Source: Carnegiea gigantea
Lineage: Eukaryota; Streptophyta; Magnoliopsida; Caryophyllales; Cactaceae
DNA: 64,000 bases
Assembly (NCBI GenBank): GCA_029747015.1
Contig: JAKOGI010000003.1
Span: forward strand, 1-64,000
Reading direction: 5' to 3'
The translations under genes were made by a program, and so were the position numbers. Of the stretch, positions 11,062 through 23,689 are shown one piece after another (the stretch's first letter is position 1; each line of letters opens with the position of its first letter). The notes beneath the pieces were generated by a model. That model was not told where the DNA came from, did not search any database, and saw only the letters and a list, made by a program, of their open reading frames with translations.

Positions 11062-12290
11062 TTTTGGGGTGTTTGACTAAGAAACCTCCAAAAAAATTAG
11101 CAAATTAGATGACAAAAATCATGATGTACCTACCAAATAATTTTTACAAGGTAAGTGAGATTTTATTCTTTCAAAAAATACTCAAAATGATTTTCAATAA
11201 AAAGAACATTACGATGCCTGACTGCTACTTGCACACATGTGTGTTTTCTAACTCATCCATCCTTTAGGCCCAAGCACAGTGGACGACGACAAATCTATAT
11301 AAAATGTACCCATTTCTGCCTCCTATGTGGGACTGAGGTAGTCTATGCTTCTCCCCTACCCAGCAACTCCTTTCTTCTCAAAGTTTTGAAAACATTTCTA
11401 ACAAGCTTAGCTGGCTCAAATGCGTACCCAAAAAAAACAAAAGACAATATCCTTTTAGAGGTATGGTCAAATTTCCTTTTTTGTCTTTTTTTGAAAAAGG
11501 GTGAATTGGTTGACTAAAGATCATATAACAATGCCTTGAATGGTTTCCTATTGAACAATAGGCTATTTGCTATCATCGTATGTGTAGATTCAAAGAATTG
11601 ACATTTATCGCAAACCCATATTTCAAGAAATTAACAGTTATCATAAGCCAATATTTCAGAATCTCTAGGCAGAATTTTTTGGTTTTTTTGATGACCCTTT
11701 CCCTCCAGATGACGCCGAATCACCAGTTCCTCCTCTGCTAGCCAATGCTAATGTCCCCATCTGTTGTCGCTCGTTGGTGTCTTCCTTGTGGTCGGCGTCG
11801 GTTTGTCTTGCCACTGCTGTGCGCCATATTTCTGTCTGCCTCTGCTTCTCTATGTTGAACCAAAGTGCCAGAGGTTTTATTTTTCTGCCTTCATCTCTGG
11901 CACCTACCATCTACGTACCACCGCCGCAGTCGACTCGCCCCAGTCCAGATCTGTAACTAAAAGCTATTGTTCAGTCCTTTTTGGTTTGATGAAGTGCTTT
12001 CATCATCCGCCTCGCGTCGACGGCAGCTTTGTTGGTCGGCCTCCTCCCATCAGCCACCCTCCTTGGCTCTGCCCATGGTGTTTCTTTTGTAGTTCTTGGC
12101 TCCAGTTCTTAGCCTCATCGCAACAGTACCCTTTTTCTTTCCTGGCTCTGGTTGGTCGCCGAGGGTTCTTGCCCACCGGGAATGCAAACGTGTCCCATAT
12201 GGAGCATTCCAACAGAGTATAAAGAAGACGTGATCCTATGCCGAAACAGGAACCTATTGTTGAGGTCTTATGTAACAATTCAAAATTTTT
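11062..12290. other. intergenic, no gene seen
   Basis: 11062-11690 is AT-rich. 11700-12230 has higher GC and open frames on both strands, but they show no domain, biased composition or splice pattern that I recognise. It could be a captured or decayed gene leader. Confidence 0.4.
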
Positions 12291-12572
12291 TCTCTCTTTA
12301 TTAATAATCTGCCCAAGGGTTTGGGTATTATTAGCTTTAAGGATTTGTGTAATAGTTTTGGAGACATGTTAGATGCATATATTACAAACAATTTTGTGAG
12401 AAGATCTAGTAGGAAGTATGATTTTATCAGATTTGCGGATATTACTGAGGGTATGAAAGCTATTGAACATGTGAATGGTAAAATTATTGATGATTGTAAG
12501 TTACAAGTTACTTGGACTAGATTCCAAAAACGATTGCCGCCTAGAGGGAGTAAGGAGAGTAATTCTCACTAA
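12291..12572 (+). pseudogene. RRM-coding fragment, probably transposon-derived
   Basis: The frame gives an RNA-recognition motif: RNP2-like LFINNLPKG at about 12299, a helix SFKDLCNSFGDMLDAYI, RNP1-like RKYDFIRF at about 12410, and a closing helix and strand EGMKAIEHVNGKIIDDCKLQV. It stops at 12570. RRM modules of this kind occur in the first ORF of some plant LINEs and in many repeat-borne proteins, so a transposon origin is likely but inferred. No promoter or start codon in good context is visible. Confidence 0.55.
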
Positions 12573-12772
12573 AAGAAGCCAGTTTGAAAATGAATTCCCA
12601 AAGTTAAAAATGTTCCCATTCAAGATACTTTAGTCCCTTATAAGCAAGCACTTTTGAGTTGCCCGAATGACAATAAATTAGAAGCCCTGAAAAGTGCTAA
12701 TGAAGATGTGAAGGAAGATGTTCCACGAGGGACTCTCAGATAATAGGCAACAGTAAGGCAATTACTTAACAT

Positions 12773-13024
12773 TTGGATAATACTCACAATCGCGTAATTT
12801 ATGTTGGGAAGTTTACCTTCCAAGTACCAAGTTGTGGTACATCTATGGAAGATGGTGAAGATATTGATAGCACCTTATGCTCATTTGATGGTCCTCTCGA
12901 AATGAAGTTTCAACTCCCCGAGAAAAGTGAGAAATGTAAGCTTTTCAACATGGGTAAGAAAAGTGGCAGTAAGAATTCAAAGTCAAATTATAATTTGCCT
13001 ACTCCTACTGAAATTGCAAAATAA
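12773..13024 (+). pseudogene. open fragment downstream of the RRM relic
   Basis: An open frame of 83 codons, Ser/Lys-rich at its end (GKKSGSKNSKSNYNLPTPTE). It lies 200 bp after the RRM fragment in the same direction and could be the continuation of the same decayed protein. No domain recognised. Confidence 0.3.
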
Positions 13025-14440
13025 GTTTTGAATTTTGAAAAAAGATTTGGTATTTCTGTTACCGGATATGAAACCCCAGTAATTAGACAAATCACAAGAA
13101 GCTTGGAAAAAAAAGTTGGATAACAAACGACAGACTAAATATAATATTCTTAAGCTATCTTCAGTTGTTATTTTAGTTAATGCCTATATTTGAAACTAGT
13201 GGCTTATTTGTGCTTACTTGTTTGCGATTTGCAGTATGTAGGTTGGAGTAGTGACTTTTTTTTTTTTAATGAGCAGTGTAGTGATTGTATTTTCTTTATT
13301 ATTATAAAGGTCATACCTAACTAAATAGTCGAAAAAAATGATCATCACTTCACTCTGAATGAGAACTCCAAAAAAGGGATACAGTATTTTTCGATTAATA
13401 AAAGATATACACAAATTCTCACAAATGAGGAGAAAATTATTTTTCAAAACGTACCATAAAAAGCATAAATGAAAGACCAATGCTTTCATTAGCGAAAAGC
13501 CGTCAATAGCACCTAAAACATCATAAGAGACTCATGTTTCTTAGACAAAAAAGAGGAGTAGAATTCATTGTTTTAGCTGAGATGATCATCATCAAAAAAA
13601 ATAAATAAGAGGAAAAAAAATCACTTTGCCCATTTTCAGACTCAACAGAACTGCAGAGGCGCACAAGTGAAATCGAATGGGAAGACGAATATAAGACACT
13701 ACTACACATATGAGCCTCAGCCAATGGGCTTACAAGTTGAACCTCAAACAAACTAGCCACCCAAACAGAGCTCAGCACCAAGTGAGGCTATTATTTACTC
13801 AGTCCGTAATGAAAATGGCAAGCTGCTGTTAGGCTGCTACTCATACTTGTATGCTCTTTGATCACTTCATTGTCGTTGGACTTCCACTGCCTTAATTACA
13901 TCTTATGTCATGTTTAATTAAACATAATATAATATTTATAATACAATTAGAATTACATAATCTATGGTGATTATAATTACAAAATAGTTATTTATAACAC
14001 TCTCTTACATTTAAATAATATAATCAAAAGCTCAAAAAAACGTATTTGACACAAAACCTGATAATATTGTTGTTCTGGTCCCCTTTCATTGTATTCTTGA
14101 TCATCTCAAAGGACTTACAAAATCAAGTTAAGTAAACATCCATAATAAATATAAAAACAATTTCACTTAAATCTGAAAAGATAGCTACATAGTTTTAAAT
14201 ATATTATACGTACGCAGCTTTTAATGGAATAATAACAAAATTGACCAATCACCAACATCAAACCACTTAATATAACTCCAGTTTACAACTTTTACTAAGA
14301 TCGCAGAGTTAAAAATCACAAATATCAAACCGCCTCAAATGGATCCACCATCAACACTAACATCCCCGCAATACTATCTTCAAAAAAACAAAAAAAACAC
14401 AAACGTTAAGCACTCTTGAATCACTTGTTATGTACTTATT
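13025..14440. other. intergenic; 3' flank of sHSP gene 1
   Basis: AT-rich. The part next to 14446 is the 3' untranslated side of the minus-strand sHSP gene. No other gene seen. Confidence 0.5.
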
Positions 14441-14445
14441 ACATC

Positions 14446-14922
14446 CTAATTCCCACAGACTTCAATAGCCTTAGCCTCAGGTTTCTTCTCCTCAAACTTA
14501 GGAACAGTGACAGTAAGAACCCCATTCTCCATGGAAGCCTTGATCTCCTCCATCTTCACATTCTCAGGCAGCCTGAACCTCCTCAAGAACTTTCCAGGAC
14601 TCCGCTCAACCCTATGCCAGGTATCGTTCTTTTCCTCCATCTCCTTCCTTCTCTCTCCACTAATCTGAAGCACACCGCCATCTTCGACCTCGACTTTGAC
14701 CTCCTCCTTCTTCAACCCCGGCAAGTCCGCCTTGAAGATGTGGGCCTCCGGTGTCTCCTTCCAGTCGATCCGGGCGTTCGCGAACGCCGCCGTCTCGCTG
14801 GATAGAGAAGAACGAGGGAAGGAGGACAGGAGGGAGGATGATGAGGATGAAAATGGAAATGGGTCCCAGAGATCGAGGGGAGAGGTGAATGGCTCGAAGA
14901 TTGATCTTGGTATCAACGACAT
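14446..14922 (-). CDS. class I cytosolic small heat-shock protein (17-18 kDa)
   Basis: An intronless 158-codon gene, the usual length for the plant class I sHSP family (Hsp20). It starts MSLIP, the conserved class I N-terminus, followed by a PLDLWDPF motif, a Ser-rich linker at about 25-43, and the alpha-crystallin domain from about residue 52. Consensus II is seen as [20 protein letters not shown] and consensus I as [20 protein letters not shown] with GVLTVTVPK. The C-terminal tail has the I-x-V-type anchor (AIEVCGN). sHSPs form large oligomers that hold unfolding proteins for Hsp70/Hsp101; class I members act in the cytosol and nucleus. No lesion is seen. A paralogue lies at 25200-25673. 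Confidence 0.96.
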   Translation of the reverse strand: MSLIPRSIFEPFTSPLDLWDPFPFSSSSSSLLSSFPRSSLSSETAAFANARIDWKETPEAHIFKADLPGLKKEEVKVEVEDGGVLQISGERRKEMEEKNDTWHRVERSPGKFLRRFRLPENVKMEEIKASMENGVLTVTVPKFEEKKPEAKAIEVCGN

Positions 14923-15061
14923 TGTATCTGATTCAGAGAGGTGTTTGAGTAGAGAGAGAGAAATTGGCTGATTGCTTGGTTGGGTAGGTGGTTGTTGACG
15001 ATGATGATGATTTCGGAGCTTTTGATTTTGGTTTGTTAAGAGGGAGGGAAGAAGTGGGTGT

Positions 15062-15221
15062 TTTTATAGGGGACGAAGGAAGGGAATGGATGAATCCAGA
15101 GTTTTCTGGAATCAATTTGCTGTGTTTGGGGGGCATGCAGGGAGATATCTTCTATCGTTGTTCTAGAATTATGTAGAAGATGAAGAGTTTTAAATGAATG
15201 AAACTAGAAATTTTTCTAGAA
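15062..15221 (-). promoter_or_regulatory. heat-shock promoter of sHSP gene 1
   Basis: On the minus strand a TATA box (CCTATAAAAAC) lies at about 15060-15070, roughly 140 bp before the ATG. Upstream of it are three heat-shock-element cores of the TTCnnGAA type: TTCTGGAA at 15104-15111, TTCTAGAA at 15161-15168 and TTCTAGAA at 15214-15221, the last inside a longer GAA/TTC run (AGAAATTTTTCTAGAAAG). This is the arrangement expected for heat-shock-factor control. Seen in sequence; activity inferred. Confidence 0.8.
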
Positions 15222-15229
15222 AGAAATCA

Positions 15230-16700
15230 TATATAAATCGACATATTATTAATGTCAGCTTGTTTATCTGACAAAGTCTATACATTTCAGTGTCTCTACT
15301 TTTATATGATTAAGTAATTATATATTAAAATATATAATATATGATAAATATTTTTCAAAAAATATATATAAAATAGATATAGGAGTACGTGCTCCCAGAT
15401 GTACATAATAATTTGCCTTTATCTGGAGTTCTTATGTTTTGATTTGAATTATAACGAAAACAGTATGTTTATGTTAAGTTGCTGACCAAAAAATTTTTAA
15501 AAAAAGTATGTTTATGTTAAGCATTTGAGATAAAGCGTTTGTTTCTTAAATTATAAACTTGATTGGTAGCAAGCATATTTCTTTTTTTTTTTTTTTGGTT
15601 GGAAAGATCATAACCATATTTTGATTTGATTCGAAATTATGAATTCACTTTAGTAGGTCAATGTTGGATATATACTTTTCTACTTACTATTAAGATAAGT
15701 GCAAATTCAATATTATTTAGTGAGCATCATTCAACTTCATTAATTTTTATTATTTGATGAAATTACTTTAATTAAATTATATATATTTCATATTTTAAGC
15801 ATTATTTAGAACTTGTCAAAAAATTCATCGACATTGAACTTTTACATGCAAAATAAATTTCATTTATACTTCGTTGTAAGTTAAAAATAACATACCCGCT
15901 AATATTATTTTGTTCACAATTTCACTAAAATGTCATCTAGAATTTTGTAGAAGGGAATATTTTGTGACAAGGTGTGGATGTCAAGTTTACACCAATAGCT
16001 TGGAAGGAATGAGAAATCAGAATACACTCAATTAGATCAAATGCACATTGATAATTTTACCATTGGTCATGTTTATGATACAACCTTATGGTATTTGTTC
16101 ATTAGCTGATGATATGTCATATATGTATTGCCACAAGATACTTCTTAAATATCTTATCTTAACCTAAATTAGTTTATGATATAGTTTAAAATATCTAAAA
16201 TTTCAATGCTTATGATTAGTTAATAATTGTGAGCCTTTAATTTTCGTTGGCTATACCAACGAGTACAAATAACACCCTAATTAGATCAACCTTATCCGCG
16301 AAGATGTATGATATGCATAATTGTGCAGCTATGAAAAATTATGGCTAAAAATGTGATTTTACATAATTTATAAATAATAATACCCTTTCACTAATTACTG
16401 TACCATCTTTTTTGAATTTTATACGTGATAATATAATTTTTAAATCAAAATCAGATACGTAAGTAATGTGTTGTAATAAAATGAGCATCAATTTACTTAT
16501 CCACTTTGAAAACTTTTAAACTAAATCGATCAAAATGCTGAACTAATCAAATCCAGTCGTTCTTAACGACATGGAACCAAAATATAACAGTCAAGAAAGC
16601 TGAAGTCACCCACCCACACTTGAGTTAAGCCAGGTATACTATTTATACATTACCATACTGCTACTACGCTAATACTTTGTTCATCATGGTCAGATGGTGC
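15230..16700. other. AT-rich intergenic, no gene seen
   Basis: Very AT-rich, no coding frame of note, no clear repeat ends. Confidence 0.5.
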
Positions 16701-18378
16701 CTGCACGTTCAAGCCATCAACTTCTGTCGCAATTCCTGCCGAAATTCGAGTAACCTCACTTGCATTAGATAGGTTCCCAGAGATTGGGACATGAAGAGAG
16801 TGAATGCAAAAACAAAGAGAGTACCTTGAGCTTTTCCTCGTAGCAGGCACTTGGAGTGGATAACAAAGCAACATACCTGCAGTGATATGATTGAGTTATG
16901 ACCTGCAGTCATCACGCAAACAAGCAGAGATGACGAGGAGGGAGAGAGAAGGGGAGACTGGATGTAATTGCAACGGCTTGGCTCATCAACATCAGTAAGC
17001 TCATTCTTCAGTCCACATCTTAGCTTGACCTGGGATAACAAGTGACAGGGTGAATCGCACTTTTTACACATCTTAAGGAACTCCGCTTCAATGACATATA
17101 ACTCATGAGAAAGACTGACACATACAGGATCATAGGAAAGGGAAGTTCCCAAAGCTGAAATAATAGTTTTATGAGAATTTGAGGACGACCCAGAAGATAA
17201 AGTGTTACGCAAAAAGGGTATTTTAATACCTTCATACTCCTACCTGGCCCATTCCGGCATCTATCGCCATTGGAAAAGAGCATGCTCTTGTACGTGTTCT
17301 CAAATTTCTCCCAACTCCTAAATTCATGATATTACATATAACACAGAAAGGCAGATTATCTTGCTGCTAGAATAGTATCATCATTCATCACTGAAAGATA
17401 GCAAGAATAAACAGCCAGTCATCCAAAGATGATATCCTTGGACTCCAGCTGTCTTTCAAAATGCACTTCAATTGAAAACAAGGCTTGGCCAGGTATCTTG
17501 GACACTGACAAAGATGTAATCGACGAGCCCATCAGAGAGTTGGATCCATCCATTTTTAGGAATTTCCTTCTTTTCTTCCTCTAGTTTGATTTAAAGATTC
17601 CAGCATCAAACTCATGATATCAGTCTGGTGGTGGACATTCGTACTTCAGGTTCAAAAAGAAAGTCCCCATGAACATAAAGGCTCTCAGAGAACATGGGCC
17701 TTCTGCCACTTTCTCACTAAGAACAAACTTTGCTATCCATAACCTATAAAATGTCAGCGCTAGAAAAGCTACAACAGCCAGATAATTCAGTCCCCTGAAC
17801 AATATGAATTGGTCTTCCTTCATGCAGAACATCTGACTTGAATTCGACAGCTGTGATCAAACAGAAATGGATTATAGCTGCTTACCCCAACCGTGTAGTA
17901 CTGTGCCCCTCGTCTCGGCTAGCCTTTTTCAATGGGCAGACTTCGTAAACATACCTGAGAAAATAACCAAGCACAGAGGCAAAATTAGCGGTTTATAAAC
18001 TTGCATCCGAAGTTTATAATTAAATCTTTAGACTCAGGTTAAACACATGGACTGTCATCTCTGCTGTTGAAATCATGTTGTCATTGCTCAGCTCATGTGT
18101 CACCATTTCGAGACTATACATTTATATTCTATCTAAGAACCACAAAGGACAGATCAAATATACGTGCCTGAAAGTTAAACCCCCTGGTTTCAAAGACATG
18201 TATGTTTCCCATTGTGCATTATTTTGAATGCCAAATTGTAATAAAATCCTCAGGATTGGAAGTTAAAGAATGGTTGAAATAGAAATGGAAAAAACTAGAA
18301 TTTTTCCATCCTCTTCCCTCCCTCACCTTGCTTTTTCTTGGAAAAACCACTACACCTGTTTGTATGCTAAATATGAAA

Positions 18379-19559
18379 TGTTGAATCAATCTTATATAAG
18401 GTTTTGATGATTACAACCCAAATGTGCTAATTATACTTGGCTTGAGTTGAGTGCTAGAATCATGTGATAAGACAGATTGCAAACATCTTGGAGATCAGTT
18501 CGAAATATCATGTTTGAAACTATGTGATAAAATTGTATGTTGAAAGCAACAGAAGTTGCAAACACCCTGAAGAATAGGTCGAAGAAGTTGCAATCATCAA
18601 AGTAGATATATGTGCACATCATCAACAGAGTACAAGAGTCTTTAGAATCTTAGGGCTAATTACTGGTTATACTTGTCTAGATTCTTGTTAATATGCCAAA
18701 GAAGAACTTGACTTAACACTCACCTTGAAGGAATTATTTAAACTAATTCAGAACACTGCTCAGAATAATTGAGCAAACAGGTCTGCAGTGCTCTAAGGGC
18801 AGCGAGTGCAAAAATCAGTTTTCAAAGATTTCAAGAGTTTTTCTACTACCAAAATTCCTAATGTATTTAGAATCGATTTTCTGATAATATTGTGTTTTAG
18901 AAAGAGTATTTTCCTAAATAATATTGGTCTCCTAAAAAGATTTTTTCAAAAAATTTTATCTTATCCTTAAAAGATATGATTTCCTAAAATGATAATTTCT
19001 TGAAGGATTTAATTCCTTTTAGGATATTGAGTATTTTCAGAGTTATTATGGAAATCAAATCCTTGCTTTTTTGTGGGTATATAAGCACTCGCTTCTCTTC
19101 TCTTTTAAAACGGTTTTTCAAGGCAAACATCGAGTTTTTGTAAGCTTATTCTCTGAGTGAAAAACCTTTAAGGAGTGTGCTAAATTGAGTCATTCTTTCT
19201 GACATAATAGGGTCTGTAAGTGTACCTTACATTCAGCATAGTTAGAAGCATAAAAGTAAGGTGTTCTTCTATTCTTTTCTGTCATCAGTTAAGTCTAGAG
19301 TGTGTCCAAGTCCTGGAAGACTTTGGACGTGTTGTGTGACTCATTCTCAGGTGGAGAATAGTTACGTGTGTGTAACTAGAGTCTCGGGGAAGACTAAGCC
19401 ATATAAAATCTTGTGTCTCCTTTATTTCCGCATTCAAAGTTTTGTTTCTGCCTTACTACAAACACATCTCCCAACAGGTCTAACGAGTGTTCTGAAACAA
19501 AACGAAAAAATTAAAAGACAGAATTCACCCCACCTCTTGTGTCCTTGTGTGCCTTAAAA
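18379..19559. repeat. solo-LTR-like insert in pseudogene intron
   Basis: Starts TGTTGAATCAATCTTATATA, typical of Ty1/copia LTR 5' ends, and contains a TATA box (GGGTATATAAGC near 19074) followed by a leader-like region. The right end is uncertain (near 19480 at CCCAACA, or near 19559 after CACCCCACCTCTTGTG). No clean target duplication found. It sits in the large intron between the exons at 17954 and 19799. Confidence 0.45.
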
Positions 19560-20147
19560 CTTAACATAAAAAATCTAAGTGACTCTTCCGTCACCTTACG
19601 ATATCACACAGTGTGATCCCAATTAATAAAAAGTAATTGATCGTAAGTAGCAACTGATCAAACTCCCAATTTACAAAATACTGATGTTAGAACATTTTTA
19701 CAAGGCTTGCATGGTGGACATAAAAATGCATTATATGACTGATCTTATATCCAGTACGCACAACCAACAGAAGAAAAATGAAAGTTTGCAATCATTACTT
19801 ATTTTGCTTGGCTTCAAAGCAATGGCCATTCATTGAATAGAACTCCTTTTCTGGTGCTGCAAAACAGCAGATCAATCATTAAAAATCGAAGTTACTAACT
19901 ATACAGAAGACTCGCTTTTAGATCGTTAAATAGGGTAGCAGCTCAATAGGAAACTTTGGTGAGTTTAAGCTTGTCTGATAGACTTGAAATTCTCGACTGT
20001 ATCTTTGATAGTTTAGCACTGGATTCATCATATTCCTTTTGAACTCTACCAGCATCTAAAATTGTTTAAAAGCATTCAGTTCAGCATATTTACGCATGGA
20101 ATCTAATAAACACACCCACCAAACCCTCTCATCCTGGCCCCCCGCCG

Positions 20148-20175
20148 CCCCCCCCCCCCCCCCCCCAAAAAAAAA
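20148..20175. repeat. C19-A9 homopolymer tract
   Basis: A run of 19 C followed by 9 A, similar to the C17-A10 tract at 7271-7297. Confidence 0.9.
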
Positions 20176-21289
20176 GTCCACCATAAATAACAAAACACAG
20201 CACAAGACAGATTGCTTTTAACATTGATATGATGTGTTCAGGGGATTCTGAAACAGATTAGCAGCATGCAGAAGGCTTTTCACTATGTTCTGTATTTTCT
20301 CAAGCCACGACGGGTTACTTGATGAAGTGACATCTGTACGCCACAAGGTATACAACGGCATAAGATAAACAGGGTTAAATAAAAGTGATTGAAACCAAAT
20401 AAACTGAGGTAAGATTGATTCTGACGTATATATTAATATTACAAACCTGAATCTACCGATTCATCGTCAGAGTCAGACTTGTACGAAGCAGAGTCCCCAT
20501 GATCTTCATCAGCAAAATCATCATTAACATGGTCGTCAGAATCAGAATCATCGTATCTGTGGTCAGGTTCATCAAATTCTGACGCGTAGCCCTCATAGTC
20601 GTCCTCCTCCTCATTTTTGGGAGTTTCTTCTGCACCACTGACTTCTCTTGCGTCATCAGCATCACCAGTTTTGATCAGTTTTTTCCCCTGTCCAACGAGA
20701 AGCAACAAGTCGACCTAGTTCCTCCTTGGATAACCCTTCTGTGCTTTCAGTTTCAGCAGTGTTGTGCTGCAAGAAGCATACAGTAGAACCAATGCGTGCT
20801 ATCAACAGAAGCCTTTGGCTAAAGGAAAGCGAGAAGATAGATGCAATAGGCAAAGATCATAGCAGATGGTCCAACAGTTCTCAGAGAAGGCTAAAAAAAG
20901 CTTCCTCTTGCTACTTACTTAGGAATTCTCACGACAGGAAACATAGCAGCATTATAGTCATTTTGCAAGTAAGGATAGCTGATAATAGCATTATGAGTCG
21001 CAATAAAGCCATAAAAGGATTATTCATAGAAGTAATGGTCACTCAGTTCCTATTGGAAAACTAAGCAAGGCTTACACTCATAAGAAAATTAGTTTACCTG
21101 CAGCCAGCGTGGTGAGAAGGTAATGCCTGCACAACGTAAGATGGTATTGATAATCTTACTATTTGAGTTATCTGATCTATTAAAGAGCAGATTGTTGAAT
21201 AACAAGAGCAATTATGTAAAGAGTTCTACTCTAATAATCCACTAAAATTTTGAAATAAAGATAAAATATTTGTAAAAATTACTCTGTTA

Positions 21290-22141
21290 AATCCCAATAC
21301 TATTATTCGAGTCAAACAAATGGTGTATACACACCAAGATATCCAGGAATTTGATAAACAGATCAAAGAATTTTTAGATAAAGGATTAATTAGGAATAAC
21401 AGGAGTTCTCACACCAGCCTCGCTTTCATGGTAAGAAATCATGCTAAAGAAAAGAGAGGAAAAGCAAGAATGATAATCAATCAAAAAAGTTTAATGATAA
21501 TACTGTCTTTGATGGTTATTACATTCCTAACAAAACAGTTATTTTTAGTATAATTCAAGACACCTCTTAGTTCTCAAAAATGGACTGCAAAAGCGGTTAT
21601 TGACAGACAAAAATGGATGAGAAAAGTATTCCTTTAACTGCATTTAGTGCCCCCACAAGAACATTATGAATGGATAGTAATATCATTTGATCTTAAAAAT
21701 ACACCTCAAATATTCCAGAGAAGAATGGATAACATCTTCGAAGACCTCAATCATTGTTGTTTAGTTTACATCAATGATATCCTTGCCTTTTCCAAAACCA
21801 TAGAACAGTACAAAGATGATGTCTTAGCTGTCATCCAAAGATACATTGATACTGGTATTATACTTGGTAAGAACAAATGTATTTATGCTGAACAAGAAAT
21901 TGAATTCTTAAACCTAGAAATAAAAGTTAGACAAATCATCCTACAAAAATATATTTCAAAAAAAATAAAAAAAAATTTTGAAAAGATTGAAGATAAGAAA
22001 CAGCTAGAAAGGTTTTTTGGATACCTTACTTATACTTCAGATTTCATTAAAGATTTAGCTAAATTGAAAAAGTCATTGCAGCAGAAATTCAAAAAAGAAG
22101 TACGTTGGACATGGACCACTAATGACACAAAGATTGTTTAA
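21290..22141 (+). pseudogene. endogenous pararetrovirus reverse transcriptase (Caulimoviridae), broken
   Basis: Broken frames carry the caulimovirid reverse-transcriptase signature: DKGLIRNN and FMVRNHAKEKRGKARMIIN at 21380-21480, MDCKSGY near 21583, then EHYEWIVISFDLKNTPQIFQ and YINDILAFSK. These blocks distinguish it from gypsy and copia polymerases. The catalytic YxDD box is YIND at 21767-21778, so the first catalytic Asp is lost. There are stops and frameshifts, including one between the TAF and PPQEHYEW blocks near 21645. This is an old integrated viral copy, not an active gene. The genus cannot be fixed from this fragment. Confidence 0.85.
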
Positions 22142-22560
22142 AATTTTAAAAAGATATGTAAAAATCTTCCTGTTCTTAATTTACCTAATAAAGGAGATGA
22201 TTTAGTACTAAAGACAGATGCCAGCAATGAGCTTTGAAGTGTAGTACTCCAAATCAAGAAGGAGAAAAACTCTGCAAATATTGCAGTGAAAGTTTTCATA
22301 AAGCATAATGCAACTATCTCATGATAAAAAAGAAATCCCTGTAGCTATAAGGGGAATTGAAAAGTTCTTAATTTTTTTTATCCCCAAACCCTTTTCTTAT
22401 TCGCACCGATTGCAAGAAATACTTGATTTTATGAAAAAGAATGTATCAAATATGCAAACGTAAAGACAACTCATGCGCTAGCAATTATGGCTTAACTATT
22501 TTTCCTTCTTTATTGAACATATATAAGGATTGAAAAACTCTCTGCTACACAGTTTAAATC
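22142..22560 (+). pseudogene. pararetrovirus RNase H region, broken
   Basis: Continues from the reverse transcriptase. It shows the KTDASNE block of RNase H near 22211 and the later IRTDCKKYL block near 22400, with several stops and frameshifts between. It is part of the same decayed viral polyprotein. Confidence 0.7.
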
Positions 22561-22569
22561 GAGAACTCA

Positions 22570-23480
22570 CTAATGGTGATCATCAGAGCAGAACTCTTGC
22601 CAAAAAAGGAAGAAATCCATAATGAAATGTCATTATTATTAGAATATATTTCTCCTTCTAGTAAATTCCTTATTGATAATTTGGAATTCCATACAAAAAG
22701 TAGATCACATTTTGGTCTACTATCTTTTGCCTACCTAATAACCTAAGGATTTTCCTAATAGCCCAAAGATTTTCCATTCTAGAGTTATAAGTTAATTACC
22801 TAAGATGTCCATATGATATTCAAAAAAAAATAGGTTCTTACGTTCAAGAAAAATGGTTTAATGAGTGGTATATATCCTACATTGACTATTATCATAATTA
22901 TTCATATAATATTTAGGAGTCTTGGAGTACAACGATCTACTTTACCGATAAGTTTAGAGTTGGTGGTGTTAGTTTCTCATCAAATTCAATATCTCCAAAT
23001 GATCGCATCATTAAAGTCTGGAAGTACGGAACGGTAGTTTATTTTTTGGAATTTCTAGATTCAAAGTACCCATTTTTCTCAAAATTAATCAAGTTTCAAC
23101 AATGTATGTTCACAAGGATCCATTGGATTCTAAAATCTCCTGATTATCCAACAAAAATTTCAAATAATCGGTGCCTACATGTGGAGGCACATTGTGCATT
23201 AATCGAGTATGAAAATGGAAAAGCCAAACCAGCCCATTATCTTGTTCATATTATTGATTACGATAATCCCTATGATCAACAACAAGAAAGATTTTCAGAT
23301 CGATGAGAATTAGTTACTAATCCTACTTTAACTAGAGTCGTCGGTTTTTACAATATTTATCATCAAAATTGTGTATTAATTGAACAAGGAAAAACATTAA
23401 TGCATTATAAAAATACTACTTTCGCTTATGACAATAAATTTAACAGATACATGAAAGTGGAAGCATTTTCAATTTGATGA
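22570..23480 (+). pseudogene. pararetrovirus downstream open frame, function unassigned
   Basis: After the RNase H region the same strand continues with fragments such as EKWFNEWYISYIDYYHNYSY and, at 23046-23306, an 86-codon frame (LDSKYPFFSKLIKFQQCMFT near its start). Position after the polymerase suggests the next viral frame or the polyprotein C-terminus. I cannot assign it to a named viral protein. Stops interrupt it. Confidence 0.5.
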
Positions 23481-23689
23481 AGATTTTGATGATTATCCAA
23501 ATAATGATGGTGTAGAAGATATAATTGGAGAAAAAGGCATGCAGAATCTCAATAATAATAACTAGTCTTGTCATCATTCAAAGTTCTAAAAAGTAGTTGC
23601 TCCATTATTGCACTATTTTGATAAGTATCAGGTCTGTAAAATAAGCTAGTCTACTGTAGACATGTGAATGTACTGTAGCAATGTAAAAA

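Larger units (their letters stand above)
16709..20766 (-). pseudogene. glucosidase II beta subunit, 3' half, decayed
   Basis: Exons on the minus strand read in order: 20447-20766 ([19 protein letters not shown], then a long Asp/Glu-rich stretch), about 20226-20333 (SNPSWLEKIQNIVKSLL), about 19955-20055 (AGRVQKEYDESSAKLSKIQS), 19799-19856 (PEKEFYSMNGHCFEAKQ), 17886-17954 (YVYEVCPLKKASRDEGHSTT), 17230-17317 (SWEKFENTYKSMLFSNGDRC), about 16968-17029 (VKLRCGLKNELTDVDEPSRC), 16825-16876 (YVALLSTPSACYEEKLK) and 16709-16735 (ELRQKLMA, stop). This matches the C-terminal half, including the PRKCSH/MRH lectin domain, of the ER glucosidase II beta subunit, which helps trim N-glycans during glycoprotein quality control. 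The N-terminal half is absent; a pararetrovirus lies there. Lesions: a frameshift near 20690, a donor lacking one G at 19955, and no donor after EPSRC. A pseudogene is the best reading; assembly error is possible. Confidence 0.82.

Noticed and set aside
11764..12222. 152-codon open frame on the + strand, Pro/Cys/Trp-rich
   Set aside because: Explained by higher GC and few stops; no motif, and the opposite strand is open too.
14416..14971. Open frames of 129 and 91 codons on the + strand over sHSP gene 1
   Set aside because: Antisense shadows of the sHSP coding sequence.
18379..19559. Target duplication TGAAA around the solo-LTR-like block
   Set aside because: TGAAA at 18374 recurs near 19493, but not directly after an LTR-type CA end, so it is probably chance.
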